A stretch of DNA of 46,161 bases from JBJHCA01 sp050485785 (GTDB taxonomy: Bacteria > Bacteroidota > Bacteroidia > Chitinophagales > Saprospiraceae), in assembly GCA_050485785.1 (NCBI GenBank), contig JBJHCA010000018.1, positions 1-46,161 on the forward strand, in the 5' to 3' direction. Shown here in pieces: positions 17,634 through 26,850 of the stretch (positions are counted from its first letter, which is position 1; each line of letters starts with the position of its first letter). A program made the translations under genes and the position numbers. The notes below the pieces were generated by a model, which ran no database searches, was not told where the DNA came from, and worked only from the letters and a program-made list of their open reading frames with translations.

Positions 17634-19313
17634 ATGGGACAGTTTCCTTCAGATCTCGAAATAGCCCGACAGGCAAAAATCCAACCCATTAAAGATATTG
17701 CGGCCAAACTTGGGCTTGATGAAGAACATCTTCATTTTTACGGACGACACATAGCCAAGCTGCCTTTAAATCTGATCGACCACGAAAAAATCAGTCGCTC
17801 AAAGCTCGTATTAGTGGCTGCCATAAACCCCACCCCTGCCGGTGAAGGTAAAACTACCATCTCGGTTGGCCTTGCTGATGGACTCAACAAAATCGGGAAA
17901 AAGACTGTGGTGGCTTTGCGTGAACCTTCACTGGGACCTGTTTTTGGCATGAAAGGCGGCGCAGCCGGCGGCGGATATGCACAGGTTATCCCCATGGAAG
18001 ATATCAATCTCCACTTTACGGGTGATTTTGCTGCCGTAGAAAAAGCCAATAACCTTTTGGCAGCACTAATTGACAACAACCTCCAAAATGACAAACTGAG
18101 ATACAACCTCGACCCGAGAACCATCACCTGGAAAAGGGTAATGGATATGAACGACCGTGCCTTGCGCCACATTTTAATCGGTATTGGCGGTACAGCCAAT
18201 GGTATTCCCCGCGAAGATGGTTTTAATATTACTCCCGCTTCTGAAGTGATGGCCATTTTGTGTATGAGCCATGACATGGAAGACCTTAAAAGGAGAATGG
18301 GGAATATCCTGGTTGGCTTTACCTTTGGCAAAAAACCCGTCTATGCCCGCGATCTACAGGCTCAGGGCGCTATGGCATTGCTGATGAAAGATGCCATTAA
18401 ACCCAACCTGGTACAAACCTTGGAAGGCAACCCTGCCATTATTCACGGTGGGCCTTTTGCCAACATCGCACAGGGTACCAACAGCATCATAGCCACCCGA
18501 ATGGCCATGTCACTCAGCGACTATGTGATTACCGAAGCCGGGTTTGGTGCCGATCTTGGTGCTGAAAAATTTCTTCACATCAAATGCGTGGAAGCAGGGC
18601 TTAAACCGTATACCATTGTTTTGGTAGTCACCATGAAGGCATTGCGCTATCATGGGGGTGCCAAAAAAGATGAACTGAATTCACCCAGCGTGATCAGGGT
18701 AGAAGACGGATTTGCCAACCTGAGTAAGCACATTGAAAATTGTAAAGCATTTGGAATAAACCCGGTTGTAGCCATCAATGAATTTCCGGGCGACAGCGAA
18801 GAAGAAGTTTACTTTGTGCGCAAACAATGTGCTAAAATGGGAGTCCAGGCTGTGGTTTCCCAGGCCTTTGCCAAAGGCGGAGAAGGCTCGGTAGAACTGG
18901 CCGAAACTGTTTGCAGGGTGGTGGAAAAGCAGGACAGCGATTTCAAACCTCTTTACTCCCGTGACATGCCACTGGAAGATAAGATCCGTACCGTTGCCAC
19001 TAAGGTTTACGGCGCTGCAGACATTGCGCTGGCTTCAAGGGCAAAACGGCAGTTAAAAATCATCAAAGAACTGGGCTATGATAACCTGCCGGTGTGTATA
19101 GCCAAAACCCAAAAATCGCTCTCCGACGACGAAACTCTTCGTGGAAGACCGGAAGGGTTTACCCTGCAGATCAGGGAATTTGAATTGGCTATCGGGGCAG
19201 GATTTATCATTCCTATTGTAGGTGAACTGATGCGCATGCCTGGCTTGCCGGCAGTTCCGGCCTCCGTGTATATGGATATTGATAACGATGGAAACATCAG
19301 CGGACTGAGCTAA
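17634..19313 (+). CDS. fhs: Formate--tetrahydrofolate ligase
   Basis: ATP-dependent ligation of formate to tetrahydrofolate gives 10-formyl-THF, feeding one-carbon units to purine and initiator-tRNA formylation. The protein is 559 residues, full length for the family. The P-loop NPTPAGEGKTTISVGL lies near residues 66-81, followed by LREPSLGPVFGMKGGAAGGGYAQVIPMEDINLHFTGD, a family signature region. The C-terminal part (GFTLQIREFELAIGAGFIIPIVGELMRMPGLP) is also typical. Its stop codon overlaps the stop of the convergent DinB gene by 3-4 bp. The 120 bp before it contain a TATCTTTG promoter element. Confidence 0.97.
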   Translation: MGQFPSDLEIARQAKIQPIKDIAAKLGLDEEHLHFYGRHIAKLPLNLIDHEKISRSKLVLVAAINPTPAGEGKTTISVGLADGLNKIGKKTVVALREPSLGPVFGMKGGAAGGGYAQVIPMEDINLHFTGDFAAVEKANNLLAALIDNNLQNDKLRYNLDPRTITWKRVMDMNDRALRHILIGIGGTANGIPREDGFNITPASEVMAILCMSHDMEDLKRRMGNILVGFTFGKKPVYARDLQAQGAMALLMKDAIKPNLVQTLEGNPAIIHGGPFANIAQGTNSIIATRMAMSLSDYVITEAGFGADLGAEKFLHIKCVEAGLKPYTIVLVVTMKALRYHGGAKKDELNSPSVIRVEDGFANLSKHIENCKAFGINPVVAINEFPGDSEEEVYFVRKQCAKMGVQAVVSQAFAKGGEGSVELAETVCRVVEKQDSDFKPLYSRDMPLEDKIRTVATKVYGAADIALASRAKRQLKIIKELGYDNLPVCIAKTQKSLSDDETLRGRPEGFTLQIREFELAIGAGFIIPIVGELMRMPGLPAVPASVYMDIDNDGNISGLS

Positions 19314-19837
19314 GGCTTAGTAGAAAATTGCCTGATATAGTGAATGTAATCTGTGCGGGGCATATTAGTGAGCCCGGCCTGGCGACCAATGGTTATAAGT
19401 TGTCCGCGGTGATACGTGGAATGATTCACCACATGAATAATTACATCCCCCCTGGTAATCCCGGGTGAGTCTTCAGATATGGGTTTGTTGAGATCTTTTG
19501 AAGTCATCTGTATCACATGGTCCCTGAAGTCCGCTGAAGTAGTTAAAAAACCTTGAAACATTGCTGCAGCTTCTCCTTCAAAACTATTCCCCGGTAGATT
19601 TTCCCAAGACTCACCCTGAAGTGACCGAAGCCAGCCTTCTTCCGCATTCCATATGTGTATAAGCGTTACGTAAAGCCCGGGAAAACTGGACTCTATTTCC
19701 AAATGCATCAAACTGTCTGGTGTATTGCTCAGCCATTCAGCAAACCGTGTATTAGCCCAGTAATTGTATTCTGCCAGTGCCTTTAAATACTCCGCTGAAC
19801 CACCAGAATGGGGTGTCGTCATTTCGTGTTGCATCAT
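19310..19837 (-). CDS. DinB-family protein
   Basis: A four-helix-bundle DinB/YfiT-like protein with the metal-binding histidine pattern: LIHIWNAEEGWL in the middle and HVVNHSTYHRGQLITIGRQAG near the end. Members include thiol-dependent transferases and damage-induced proteins; no specific substrate can be assigned. The open frame starts at 19909, but the first 24 residues are poorly family-like, and MMQHEMTTPH at 19837 gives about 175 residues, close to the family norm. It is the last gene of the minus-strand series, 133 bp after coaE, and its stop overlaps that of fhs on the other strand. Confidence 0.85.
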   Translation of the reverse strand: MMQHEMTTPHSGGSAEYLKALAEYNYWANTRFAEWLSNTPDSLMHLEIESSFPGLYVTLIHIWNAEEGWLRSLQGESWENLPGNSFEGEAAAMFQGFLTTSADFRDHVIQMTSKDLNKPISEDSPGITRGDVIIHVVNHSTYHRGQLITIGRQAGLTNMPRTDYIHYIRQFSTKP

Positions 19838-19970
19838 TTTGTCTTTATCCTTTCCAACTGAATAATCAACAATAAAGAAACACAAACTTATCAGTAAACC
19901 GGTCGGCATCTTTCGGAATTTTATTGACGCGTTTAAACAAACGCAAGGCGTTCAGGTTCAGCGATCCGGC

Positions 19971-20582
19971 CTATGACTTAGCCGAAATGGCAGCAAGTCG
20001 GCGGTACACCTCCATAACCTGAGGACCTAGTTGCGTTTGCCCGTCGTTGACGATTATGAAATCAGCATGCTTTAGCATTTCCTTCTCGGAAAGCTGGTTT
20101 TTTATTCTTTCCATAACTTTTTGTGGGCTAACGCCGTCGCGTTTTACCACCCTGTCCAATCTAAGAGCCTCAGGAGCGGTTACCACAATGATGGCATCAA
20201 GTTGGCGGTAACTTCCGCTTTCTATCAACAATGCGGCTTCCTTCAAGGTAAACGGCACATCTGAAAACTGCAGATGCCACTGATCACCGGCCTCAATCAC
20301 CACAGGATGCACCAGTGCATTAAGCGCTGCCAGTGTTTCGGGCTCAGCAAATACCTTTTCTGCAATGAAGCTTCTGTTTAGCTTTCCGTTTTTATCAAAA
20401 GCCTCACTCCCAAGCAGATCAACAATTTTCACTTTTAACTGAGCATTCTCCTCCATCAATCGTTTGGCCTCTTTATCTGCATTAAACACAGGTATGCCAA
20501 GGGATGAAAACATACTGCATATCAGACTTTTCCCGCTGCCTATACCACCGGTTATACCCACCTTCAATACCCGGCTACTCAT
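19971..20582 (-). CDS. coaE: Dephospho-CoA kinase
   Basis: The last step of coenzyme A synthesis, ATP-dependent phosphorylation of dephospho-CoA. The P-loop GITGGIGSGKSLICSMF is at about residues 9-25, the CoA-site aspartate region PVFNADKEAKRLM follows, and RLDRVVKRDG is the lid arginine region. At 203 residues it has normal length. Its start overlaps the end of the ybbR-like gene by 8 bp, which shows translational coupling in the nusB-to-coaE run. Confidence 0.95.
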   Translation of the reverse strand: MSSRVLKVGITGGIGSGKSLICSMFSSLGIPVFNADKEAKRLMEENAQLKVKIVDLLGSEAFDKNGKLNRSFIAEKVFAEPETLAALNALVHPVVIEAGDQWHLQFSDVPFTLKEAALLIESGSYRQLDAIIVVTAPEALRLDRVVKRDGVSPQKVMERIKNQLSEKEMLKHADFIIVNDGQTQLGPQVMEVYRRLAAISAKS

Positions 20583-21552
20583 GATGCAAGGGTTCCGGGG
20601 AAGGCATAAACACCACCTCTACCATACGGGGCTGAAAATCGTAAGAGCGAATATAATCTGCCTCCTTTTTGAGATCAACATTAACCGGTATGGTAGCTGT
20701 AATCTGTCCGATATTGATTTCGGCGATATCGGCTTCCGCGCTGAAATAAGTGCTGTCAACCATGGCATACTTCCTGAGCGGCACCAGGCAAAAGATCCTG
20801 GCCATTCTTGGCTCAACCCTAACGGAAGTCGTACCCGGAACATTTGTAAGTATTATCGGCAGCTCTACTACTTTTTCAGTATATGCTTCCACAGGCAACA
20901 AAAAATCCACAATGTAGCGGTCGAGTGTCACTCCTTCCACGGGCCGCTTTAGTGGCACTGTCCTCCGGACAGTATCCCTTACCTGTTCCATTTCAATGAA
21001 CTCAGTTGGCCATTCATGAATATTTCTGAGCTGCCCGGGGGCACCGTAAACAGTTACCGAGTCAGGTATAACTGTTATGGTTTCACCGGTGTAGTGGTTG
21101 GTGAGGGTTTCAATACTGAAATGCGGTACAACGGGAACTTTTTTACTGGTGCCTTCCACTACCTCTAGCTGAATTGACTCGGGGTCAATATTAATGATCT
21201 CAATACCGGCTTCCCCGATGTGATCTGCAACTTTGCGTATAAGCTGAAGTGTGGTGTAGCTGCGCGTGGTTTCTGAATATTCAATAACCACAGGCTGCCT
21301 GAACTTCTGATTACTGAACAGCAATGCCCAGCCTTGTCCGCGGTAACGAACCATTAACTGGGGTGGTGGAGTAACATCAAACAGCAAATGACCTGGAATC
21401 TCGTAGGAAATTCCCATGGAACGGGTATTCTCATAGGTTTGCATCATTTTAAGGACAAACCAGAAAGTAAGGGCAGCCAAAAAACATATAGTAATCAGAA
21501 TGCGCTCCCTGACCTGTTTGTTTCGTGCCTGCAAATCACGATTCCTGCTCAT
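20575..21552 (-). CDS. YbbR/CdaR-like membrane-anchored protein
   Basis: 325 residues with one N-terminal transmembrane segment (about residues 18-36, ILITICFLAALTFWFVL) followed by repeated YbbR-type beta modules, e.g. VVPHFSIETLTNHYTGETI...VTVYGAPGQLRNI and IDFLLPVEAYTEKVVELPI. In Firmicutes, YbbR (CdaR) binds the cyclic-di-AMP synthase CdaA. Whether this holds here is unknown, since no cdaA lies in the window. It overlaps yajC by 17 bp upstream and coaE by 8 bp downstream, a gene order commonly seen in Bacteroidota. Confidence 0.85.
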   Translation of the reverse strand: MSRNRDLQARNKQVRERILITICFLAALTFWFVLKMMQTYENTRSMGISYEIPGHLLFDVTPPPQLMVRYRGQGWALLFSNQKFRQPVVIEYSETTRSYTTLQLIRKVADHIGEAGIEIINIDPESIQLEVVEGTSKKVPVVPHFSIETLTNHYTGETITVIPDSVTVYGAPGQLRNIHEWPTEFIEMEQVRDTVRRTVPLKRPVEGVTLDRYIVDFLLPVEAYTEKVVELPIILTNVPGTTSVRVEPRMARIFCLVPLRKYAMVDSTYFSAEADIAEINIGQITATIPVNVDLKKEADYIRSYDFQPRMVEVVFMPSPEPLHHE

Positions 21553-21814
21553 GCGTACTCAGTGAAGCTGTAAGCTCCTGTGAAACGCTTCCCTTTTCAA
21601 CAGTCAAAAAAGTTTTGCTGTCAACCTGTATGGAAACGGTGGTTTCGTCAACCTTGGCAATTTTTCCGTGTATTCCGCCATTGGTAATTACCTGCTGGCC
21701 TTTGGACAGGTTTTCAATAAATTCACGCTGGAGCCTGGAACGTTTGTTTTGAGGCCTTATAATGAAAAAGTAGAATACTGCAGCAATTGCCAGTAAAGGT
21801 AACCAACTGATCAT
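21536..21814 (-). CDS. yajC: Preprotein translocase accessory subunit YajC
   Basis: 92 residues: one N-terminal membrane helix (LPLLAIAAVFYFFIIRPQNKR) with the characteristic FxxIRPQxKR motif, then a small cytosolic SH3-like domain (GQQVITNGGIHGKIAKVDETTVSIQV). YajC associates with SecDF in the SecYEG holotranslocon. Its end overlaps the start of the YbbR-like gene. Confidence 0.95.
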   Translation of the reverse strand: MISWLPLLAIAAVFYFFIIRPQNKRSRLQREFIENLSKGQQVITNGGIHGKIAKVDETTVSIQVDSKTFLTVEKGSVSQELTASLSTHEQES

Positions 21815-21908
21815 GGGAGTAGATTAATTAAAATTCAGGCGGCACAGATTGCATTGCCGCCGCGCAAAAATACAATTTCTTTACCCAATTATCCGGATAA
21901 AATGGTGA

Positions 21909-22412
21909 CTACCCGGCAGCATCCACATGGCCCACTATGTACACTTGAGTTTGTGGTGGCAAAGTATTGGCCTCAATGGTAATGGCCTGCCTACGAGCCC
22001 CGGGGCGATTGGTTGAATCAAACCGTACTGTTATTTCACCTGACTCTCCGGGTAAAATCGGCGCACGGGGCCATGCCGGCACTGTACATCCACAGCCGGA
22101 AGTTGCACGTTGTATGATCAACGGGCCCTCACCGGTATTGGTAAAAGAAAAGGTGTGTTCCACAATTTCTCCTTCTGAAATAGTGCCAAACTGATACTCG
22201 CTGACCTCAAATTCGATTATTGGCAATGCTGCCTGTGTGTCACTTCCTCTGGCACTGGCAGGGTTGCGTATAAGATCGGCATTACTCACTCCTCCGGTTT
22301 CAGCTACAACTCCACTAAGGCGTTTTTCGTCCTTCACTTCTTTGGCATGGTCACAAGCGAAAAAACCTACCATAGTTATCATCAATACAGCTACTATCCA
22401 ATACTTCATCAT
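21909..22412 (-). CDS. DUF1573-domain lipoprotein
   Basis: 167 residues with a lipoprotein signal peptide ending in the lipobox GFFAC (cysteine about residue 20). It is followed by a low-complexity linker and a DUF1573 Ig-like domain (about 65-165): YQFGTISEGEIVEHTFSFTNTG, then TSGCGCTVPAWP and PGESGEITVRFDS. The CGC-containing pattern is the family hallmark. It is expected to be anchored in the outer or inner membrane facing the periplasm; molecular function is unknown. It lies between the OmpA-family gene (15-bp gap) and yajC (94-bp gap). Confidence 0.9.
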   Translation of the reverse strand: MMKYWIVAVLMITMVGFFACDHAKEVKDEKRLSGVVAETGGVSNADLIRNPASARGSDTQAALPIIEFEVSEYQFGTISEGEIVEHTFSFTNTGEGPLIIQRATSGCGCTVPAWPRAPILPGESGEITVRFDSTNRPGARRQAITIEANTLPPQTQVYIVGHVDAAG

Positions 22413-22427
22413 TTGTTCGTACTATGT

Positions 22428-23828
22428 TTATCCTTTTATAACTCTGATTTCCACCCTACGGTTTTTGCGCAGACTTTCAGCAGATTTGCCCTCGTCTGCA
22501 GGATGAAAGTCACCAAATCCTCTGACGTAAATTCCGGTTTCAGAAACTCCTGCTTTTGTGAGGGCTTCCAGCACTTCACGTGCCCTGAGCTCAGAAAGAA
22601 TCTTGTTGTTCTCTATGTTTCCCGTATGATCGGTATGCCCTTCAATGATGAGGGTATAACCTTCCTCATGGGTAAGTAATGCTGCCAGTTCATTGATCCT
22701 GCGCAACTGTGCTGCTGAAACAGTATAGCTTCCTGTTGCAAACAGTATGGGCTGACCGGCCAGCTCTACAATCTTTCTCCAATTGTCATTAAGTACCGGG
22801 CAACCATGATTGGAAGCCGGACCCGGCTCAAACGGACAAAGATCTTCATGGTCGGGAATTCCGTCCCCGTCTGTATCGGGACATCCCTGAGTATGTGCCG
22901 GCCCGGGCTGATCCGGACACTTATCGAGATGATCGGGTATGCCGTCACCATCAGAATCGGGGCATCCCTGAAAACGCCATTCTCCAGGAACATCGGGGCA
23001 GGCATCAATCAGATCGGGTATACCGTCTCCGTCGCGGTCTGCAGCATAGGGATCGGGGCAACCGGCATTATAAGCCGGGCCGGGTTCATGAGGACATTCG
23101 TCAAGGTGATCCGGTACACCGTCACCATCGGAATCGGGGCAACCGTCAAACTCCGGCAGGCCCGGTATGTCTGGACATGCATCCACATGGTCGGGAACAC
23201 CGTCACCGTCCCTGTCCGGATATTCGAAAGGTGCCGGCAAAACCTTGTCCCTTCTGCCAAAGCGATATTGAACACCAACGCGGGCATATTGATGCTGATC
23301 GTGATGACCTATTGATACGACATGCCCGGCTTCGAGCCTGACAATCCAGTTATTACTGACATTCCAGTTAAATCCGGCATAAACAGGTATCCTGTAGACC
23401 GGAGATTCAGGCAGGGTAAAACCCGTTTCAGGAATGTGATACCGCATACCGCCACCTGCACCCAGGTATGGCTGAACCTTTAAATAGGGTGAAAGCAGAT
23501 AGCCGTTGGCCAGATGATAATTGATCCTGAGATCACCCTGTCCGCTAAGCCAGCTGTCGGGCAAGTCAGGTGACACGGCATCCTGGTGGGTGGTATGCAC
23601 GGTAAATGACAGGGGCAGTTCCAGGGAGAAACTTCTGTTGAAACGGTAACCCGGTATCAAAGATCCTCCGAAACTAAAAGTTTCGGCCGGAAGGTTTTCA
23701 TTTAATGTTTGGCGGTACTCCGTAAGGGCAGTAACTCCGGTATAAAAGCCGGTGACCGGGGGAAACGTCTGGCCAAACACAACAAAATGTGATGTCACAA
23801 AAAACACGCACAATAAGGAAACTCTCAT
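22428..23828 (-). CDS. OmpA-family outer-membrane protein with thrombospondin type 3 repeats
   Basis: Signal peptide about residues 1-19, an outer-membrane beta-barrel-like region to about 195, five calcium-binding thrombospondin type 3 repeats at about 200-343 (each D-x-DGDG-x-PD-x(2)-D-x-CP), and a C-terminal OmpA peptidoglycan-binding domain (about 360-466: LIIEGHTDHTGNIENNKILSELRA, GFGDFHPA, LRKNRRVEI). It is likely to tether the outer membrane to the cell wall through a Ca2+-stiffened linker. It follows nusB by 17 bp in the same direction and precedes the DUF1573 gene by 15 bp, so the three are probably co-transcribed. Confidence 0.92.
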   Translation of the reverse strand: MRVSLLCVFFVTSHFVVFGQTFPPVTGFYTGVTALTEYRQTLNENLPAETFSFGGSLIPGYRFNRSFSLELPLSFTVHTTHQDAVSPDLPDSWLSGQGDLRINYHLANGYLLSPYLKVQPYLGAGGGMRYHIPETGFTLPESPVYRIPVYAGFNWNVSNNWIVRLEAGHVVSIGHHDQHQYARVGVQYRFGRRDKVLPAPFEYPDRDGDGVPDHVDACPDIPGLPEFDGCPDSDGDGVPDHLDECPHEPGPAYNAGCPDPYAADRDGDGIPDLIDACPDVPGEWRFQGCPDSDGDGIPDHLDKCPDQPGPAHTQGCPDTDGDGIPDHEDLCPFEPGPASNHGCPVLNDNWRKIVELAGQPILFATGSYTVSAAQLRRINELAALLTHEEGYTLIIEGHTDHTGNIENNKILSELRAREVLEALTKAGVSETGIYVRGFGDFHPADEGKSAESLRKNRRVEIRVIKG

Positions 23829-23845
23829 AACAAGTTCATTTAGGG

Positions 23846-24784
23846 TTAATCTACCAATCCTCTCCCCTGCTTGTTTATTTTTCCTTCAGCATTCAGATCA
23901 TTGATCAGTCTGTCAAGAATGCCGTTGACAAAGTCCTTGCTCTTGTCGGTACTGTACATTTTAGACAGATCTATATACTCGTTCAGTGTTACTTTGGTGG
24001 GTATCGACGGGAAATAGAGCAGTTCAATAACGGCCATTTGCAGCAAAATCATATCGATCACAGCAACCCGGTCCATTTCCCAGTTGATCAACCTTGGTTT
24101 GATAACGTCAATGCATTGTTCCTGTTTTTCAATGGTGAGTGCCAAAAGTGAGGCACCAAAGTCCTCCACTGTCTCTTGATCGGGCAGGTATTCTCTGAAA
24201 AACGGGCCGCTGTCCGGCATAGCACGGATACTTTTCTTCATGGCTCCGGCTATGAGCGACTCATCATCGATGAAGTTGTTGAATTTGTCCTCGGTTAACT
24301 CACGGAACAAATCATCTTTGGCCAGGGTCCGGTAAAGCAGCAAAAGCATATCGATATGCCTGGAATTACTATGGTCTGAATCACAGTAATAGGTGATGTA
24401 CTCGTCTTGTTTGCTGAAATTGTGATAGCACTTTTTGATGATGTCTGTATCTGTCAGCAGGCCGGGTATTTGTTTGCGGTCAAACTCCCTGCTGAGCTCG
24501 GGGTTGTGTATGATCGATTCAGCCACCGGATTGGCTGCCAGTACGGCCTTGAACATTTGGTCTTCCCTGCTGGGCAGGTGTTTGACGCTGCGCTGATGCT
24601 CGTCCTTTTCAGCATGGAGAATGACCAGTTTCATCAGGTAAAGATGAAAAAGGTACAAACGGTAGGACTGTTCTATGAGTTGGTTGTAATTGTCTGCGGC
24701 CTGCCCTGCATTGAGTTCCTGATCACGACTCAGAGCATACAAAGTCTGCATCACTTTTATCCGAATGTTACGTCTGCTGAGCAT
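23846..24784 (-). CDS. nusB: Transcription antitermination factor NusB
   Basis: 312 residues, the long Bacteroidota form: an RNA-binding NusB start (MLSRRNIRIKVMQTLYAL), a large insertion, and the conserved C-terminal helices VAVIDMILLQMAVIELLYFPSIPTKVTLNEYIDLSKMYSTDKSKDFVNGILDRL. NusB with NusE/S10 binds boxA and prevents premature termination in rRNA operons. It is about twice the length of the E. coli protein because of the middle region (residues about 25-180). It is the first gene of the minus-strand run, divergent from the ABC exporter with a 127-bp shared upstream region. No promoter of the usual type was found there. Confidence 0.92.
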   Translation of the reverse strand: MLSRRNIRIKVMQTLYALSRDQELNAGQAADNYNQLIEQSYRLYLFHLYLMKLVILHAEKDEHQRSVKHLPSREDQMFKAVLAANPVAESIIHNPELSREFDRKQIPGLLTDTDIIKKCYHNFSKQDEYITYYCDSDHSNSRHIDMLLLLYRTLAKDDLFRELTEDKFNNFIDDESLIAGAMKKSIRAMPDSGPFFREYLPDQETVEDFGASLLALTIEKQEQCIDVIKPRLINWEMDRVAVIDMILLQMAVIELLYFPSIPTKVTLNEYIDLSKMYSTDKSKDFVNGILDRLINDLNAEGKINKQGRGLVD

Positions 24785-24911
24785 CGGTGGCTATATGGTT
24801 TGAACTGATTGCCGTAATGGCAGCACAAAGAAAGACATTTTCACCTATTCCCTGAAACACTCTCTCTGAATTATAGTTAATGAGTAGATTCGCTCCTCAT
24901 TATTCTTCTCC

Positions 24912-26696
24912 ATGGGTTCCCTCAAACACCTTAACAAGTATTTCTGGAAATATCGGATCCGCTTTGGTGTGGGCATGTTGTTTGTACTGATATCGAATTA
25001 CTTCATGGTGCTGCAGCCCAAAGTGATCAGGCAGGCCATAGACCTGGTGCTGGATCAGCTTACGCTATACCGGGCATTTTCGGGGTTTGAACTGCAGGAG
25101 AGTTTTATGTCACAAATTAGTGCTACTCTCATGTTTTTTGGCCTTCTGGTCATTGTTTTCGCTGTTTTACAGGGGGTGTTTATGTATTTTATGCGGCAAA
25201 CCATCATTGTGATGTCAAGGCTTATTGAGTATGATTTGCGCAATGAGATTTACGCCCATTACGGTGAACTGAGCACGGCTTTTTACCGCAGGAACAAGAC
25301 CGGTGACCTCATGGCCAGAATTACCGAAGATGTTTCAAGGGTTAGGATGTACCTTGGCCCTGCAGTGATGTATGCCATAAACCTGGTAGGTCTTGCTGCA
25401 CTGGTGCTGTGGAGTATGACCCAGGTATCGCTGTCGCTTACGGCTTACGTGCTGGCGCCATTGCCTTTTCTGGCTTTTTCAATTTACTACATCAGCAATC
25501 AGATCAATAAAAAAAGTGAGCGACTGCAGGCTCAGTTATCCCAAATCAACAGTGTAGCCCAGGAAACATACAGCGGCATCAGGGTAGTTAAGTCCTATGT
25601 ACAGGAAAAAAGCATGACCCGGTTCTTTGATGAGGAATGTGAACAATACAAAACACGGTCTTTGGACCTGGCCAAAATCCAGGCGATTTTTTACCCGGTG
25701 ATGTTGCTCATGATTGGAAGCAGCACCATACTCACCATTTATGTAGGTGGTTTGCAGGTGATTGAAGGCCGTATTTCAGCTGGCAATATCGCCGAGTTTG
25801 TTATCTATGTAGGTATGCTTACCTGGCCGGTTACATCCATAGGCTGGGTAGCTTCACTCATCCAGCGTGCTGCTGCCTCTCAAAAGCGGATCAACGAGTT
25901 TCTTCAGACAAAACCCGATATTCTGTCACCCGATGAATCCGTTTACCCGGTAAAAGGCGATATTCGGTTTGAGAATGTTTCATTTGTATATGATGAAAGC
26001 GGTACCCGGGCATTGAGTAATATAAGTTTCGAATTACCTGCAGGCAGCAAACTGGCCATCATCGGACGTACCGGTTCGGGAAAAACCAGTTTGGCTGAGT
26101 TGCTTTTCAGGCTGTACGATGCCACGGAAGGAAACATTTACATCGACGGCAAAGTTATCAGGGAACACAGCCTTACTGCCCTCAGAAGTAATATGGGATA
26201 TGTGCCCCAAGACGTGTTTTTGTTTTCGGATACTATAGGTGGCAATGTAGCCTTTGGCAATAACGAGGCTTCAGTGGAGGAAATCATGAAATACATGGAT
26301 CGCGCTTCGATCAGAAATGAAATTGAGGAATTGCCTAAAGGCATTGATACCCTGGTAGGTGAGCGGGGAGTTACCTTATCAGGCGGACAAAAACAGCGAA
26401 TATCCATCGCCCGGGCATTGATCAGAAAACCGTCCATTCTGTTTCTGGATGATTGCCTGAGTGCTGTAGATACTGAAACAGAAAGCAGGGTACTCCGATT
26501 TCTGATGGAGCAGAACGGTTCTCAAACATTGATAATGATCACCCACAGGCTGAAATCAATGCCGGCCTTTGACAAGATCATTGTTTTGGATGAAGGCCGG
26601 ATAGTTCAGATGGGAACCCATCAAGAGTTGGTCAGACAGGAAGGATACTACCGCGAACAATACGAACATCAGCTCGAAGATGTTCAGGGTACTTAA
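24912..26696 (+). CDS. ABC exporter half-transporter with Asp at the catalytic Walker B position
   Basis: 594 residues: six-helix exporter membrane domain (about 1-330) fused to a nucleotide-binding domain. Walker A GRTGSGKTS begins near residue 385, the signature LSGGQKQR lies near 490, Walker B is ILFLDDCLSAVD, and the H-loop MITHR is near 545. In Walker B the residue after Asp513 is Asp514 instead of the catalytic glutamate. This is typical of the degenerate-site partner in heterodimeric exporters such as TM287 or YheI. No partner gene is adjacent, so it may work as a homodimer or with a partner elsewhere. Substrate unknown (lipid, peptide or drug export are family possibilities). Confidence 0.92.
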   Translation: MGSLKHLNKYFWKYRIRFGVGMLFVLISNYFMVLQPKVIRQAIDLVLDQLTLYRAFSGFELQESFMSQISATLMFFGLLVIVFAVLQGVFMYFMRQTIIVMSRLIEYDLRNEIYAHYGELSTAFYRRNKTGDLMARITEDVSRVRMYLGPAVMYAINLVGLAALVLWSMTQVSLSLTAYVLAPLPFLAFSIYYISNQINKKSERLQAQLSQINSVAQETYSGIRVVKSYVQEKSMTRFFDEECEQYKTRSLDLAKIQAIFYPVMLLMIGSSTILTIYVGGLQVIEGRISAGNIAEFVIYVGMLTWPVTSIGWVASLIQRAAASQKRINEFLQTKPDILSPDESVYPVKGDIRFENVSFVYDESGTRALSNISFELPAGSKLAIIGRTGSGKTSLAELLFRLYDATEGNIYIDGKVIREHSLTALRSNMGYVPQDVFLFSDTIGGNVAFGNNEASVEEIMKYMDRASIRNEIEELPKGIDTLVGERGVTLSGGQKQRISIARALIRKPSILFLDDCLSAVDTETESRVLRFLMEQNGSQTLIMITHRLKSMPAFDKIIVLDEGRIVQMGTHQELVRQEGYYREQYEHQLEDVQGT

Positions 26697-26820
26697 CAGG
26701 CATGTGCCGGACGTGCCCGTCTACCCTTTTTACCTTAGTAGGTAATTACCGTGATTGCCGAAGGCGCAAAAAAATGTGATCAATAAATAAGATCGTCGGC
26801 TTCAATATGGGCTATTATTC

Positions 26821-26828
26821 TATTTTTG
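26821..26828 (+). promoter_or_regulatory. Promoter -7 element of the DUF3276 gene
   Basis: TATTTTTG, an exact TAnnTTTG, lies 22 bp before the ATG at 26851. The upstream element is TTC at 26801-26803 instead of TTG, at 17-bp spacing. It supports a short leader and the start at 26851. Confidence 0.45.
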
Positions 26829-26850
26829 CCTTGCAGTAAGTTTCCGGATC

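Noticed and set aside
22806..23341. Plus-strand open frames opposite the OmpA-family gene
   Set aside because: They arise from the repetitive thrombospondin type 3 coding sequence; the minus-strand frame has complete, recognisable domains.
24879..24901. AATGAG/CTCATT hairpin just before the ABC exporter
   Set aside because: Six-base AT-rich stem with an 11-nt loop is likely chance in an AT-rich leader.
26709..26734. GACG-TGCC-CGTC hairpin followed by T-run after the ABC exporter
   Set aside because: Four-base stem only and the T-run is interrupted by TACCC; too weak to list as a terminator.
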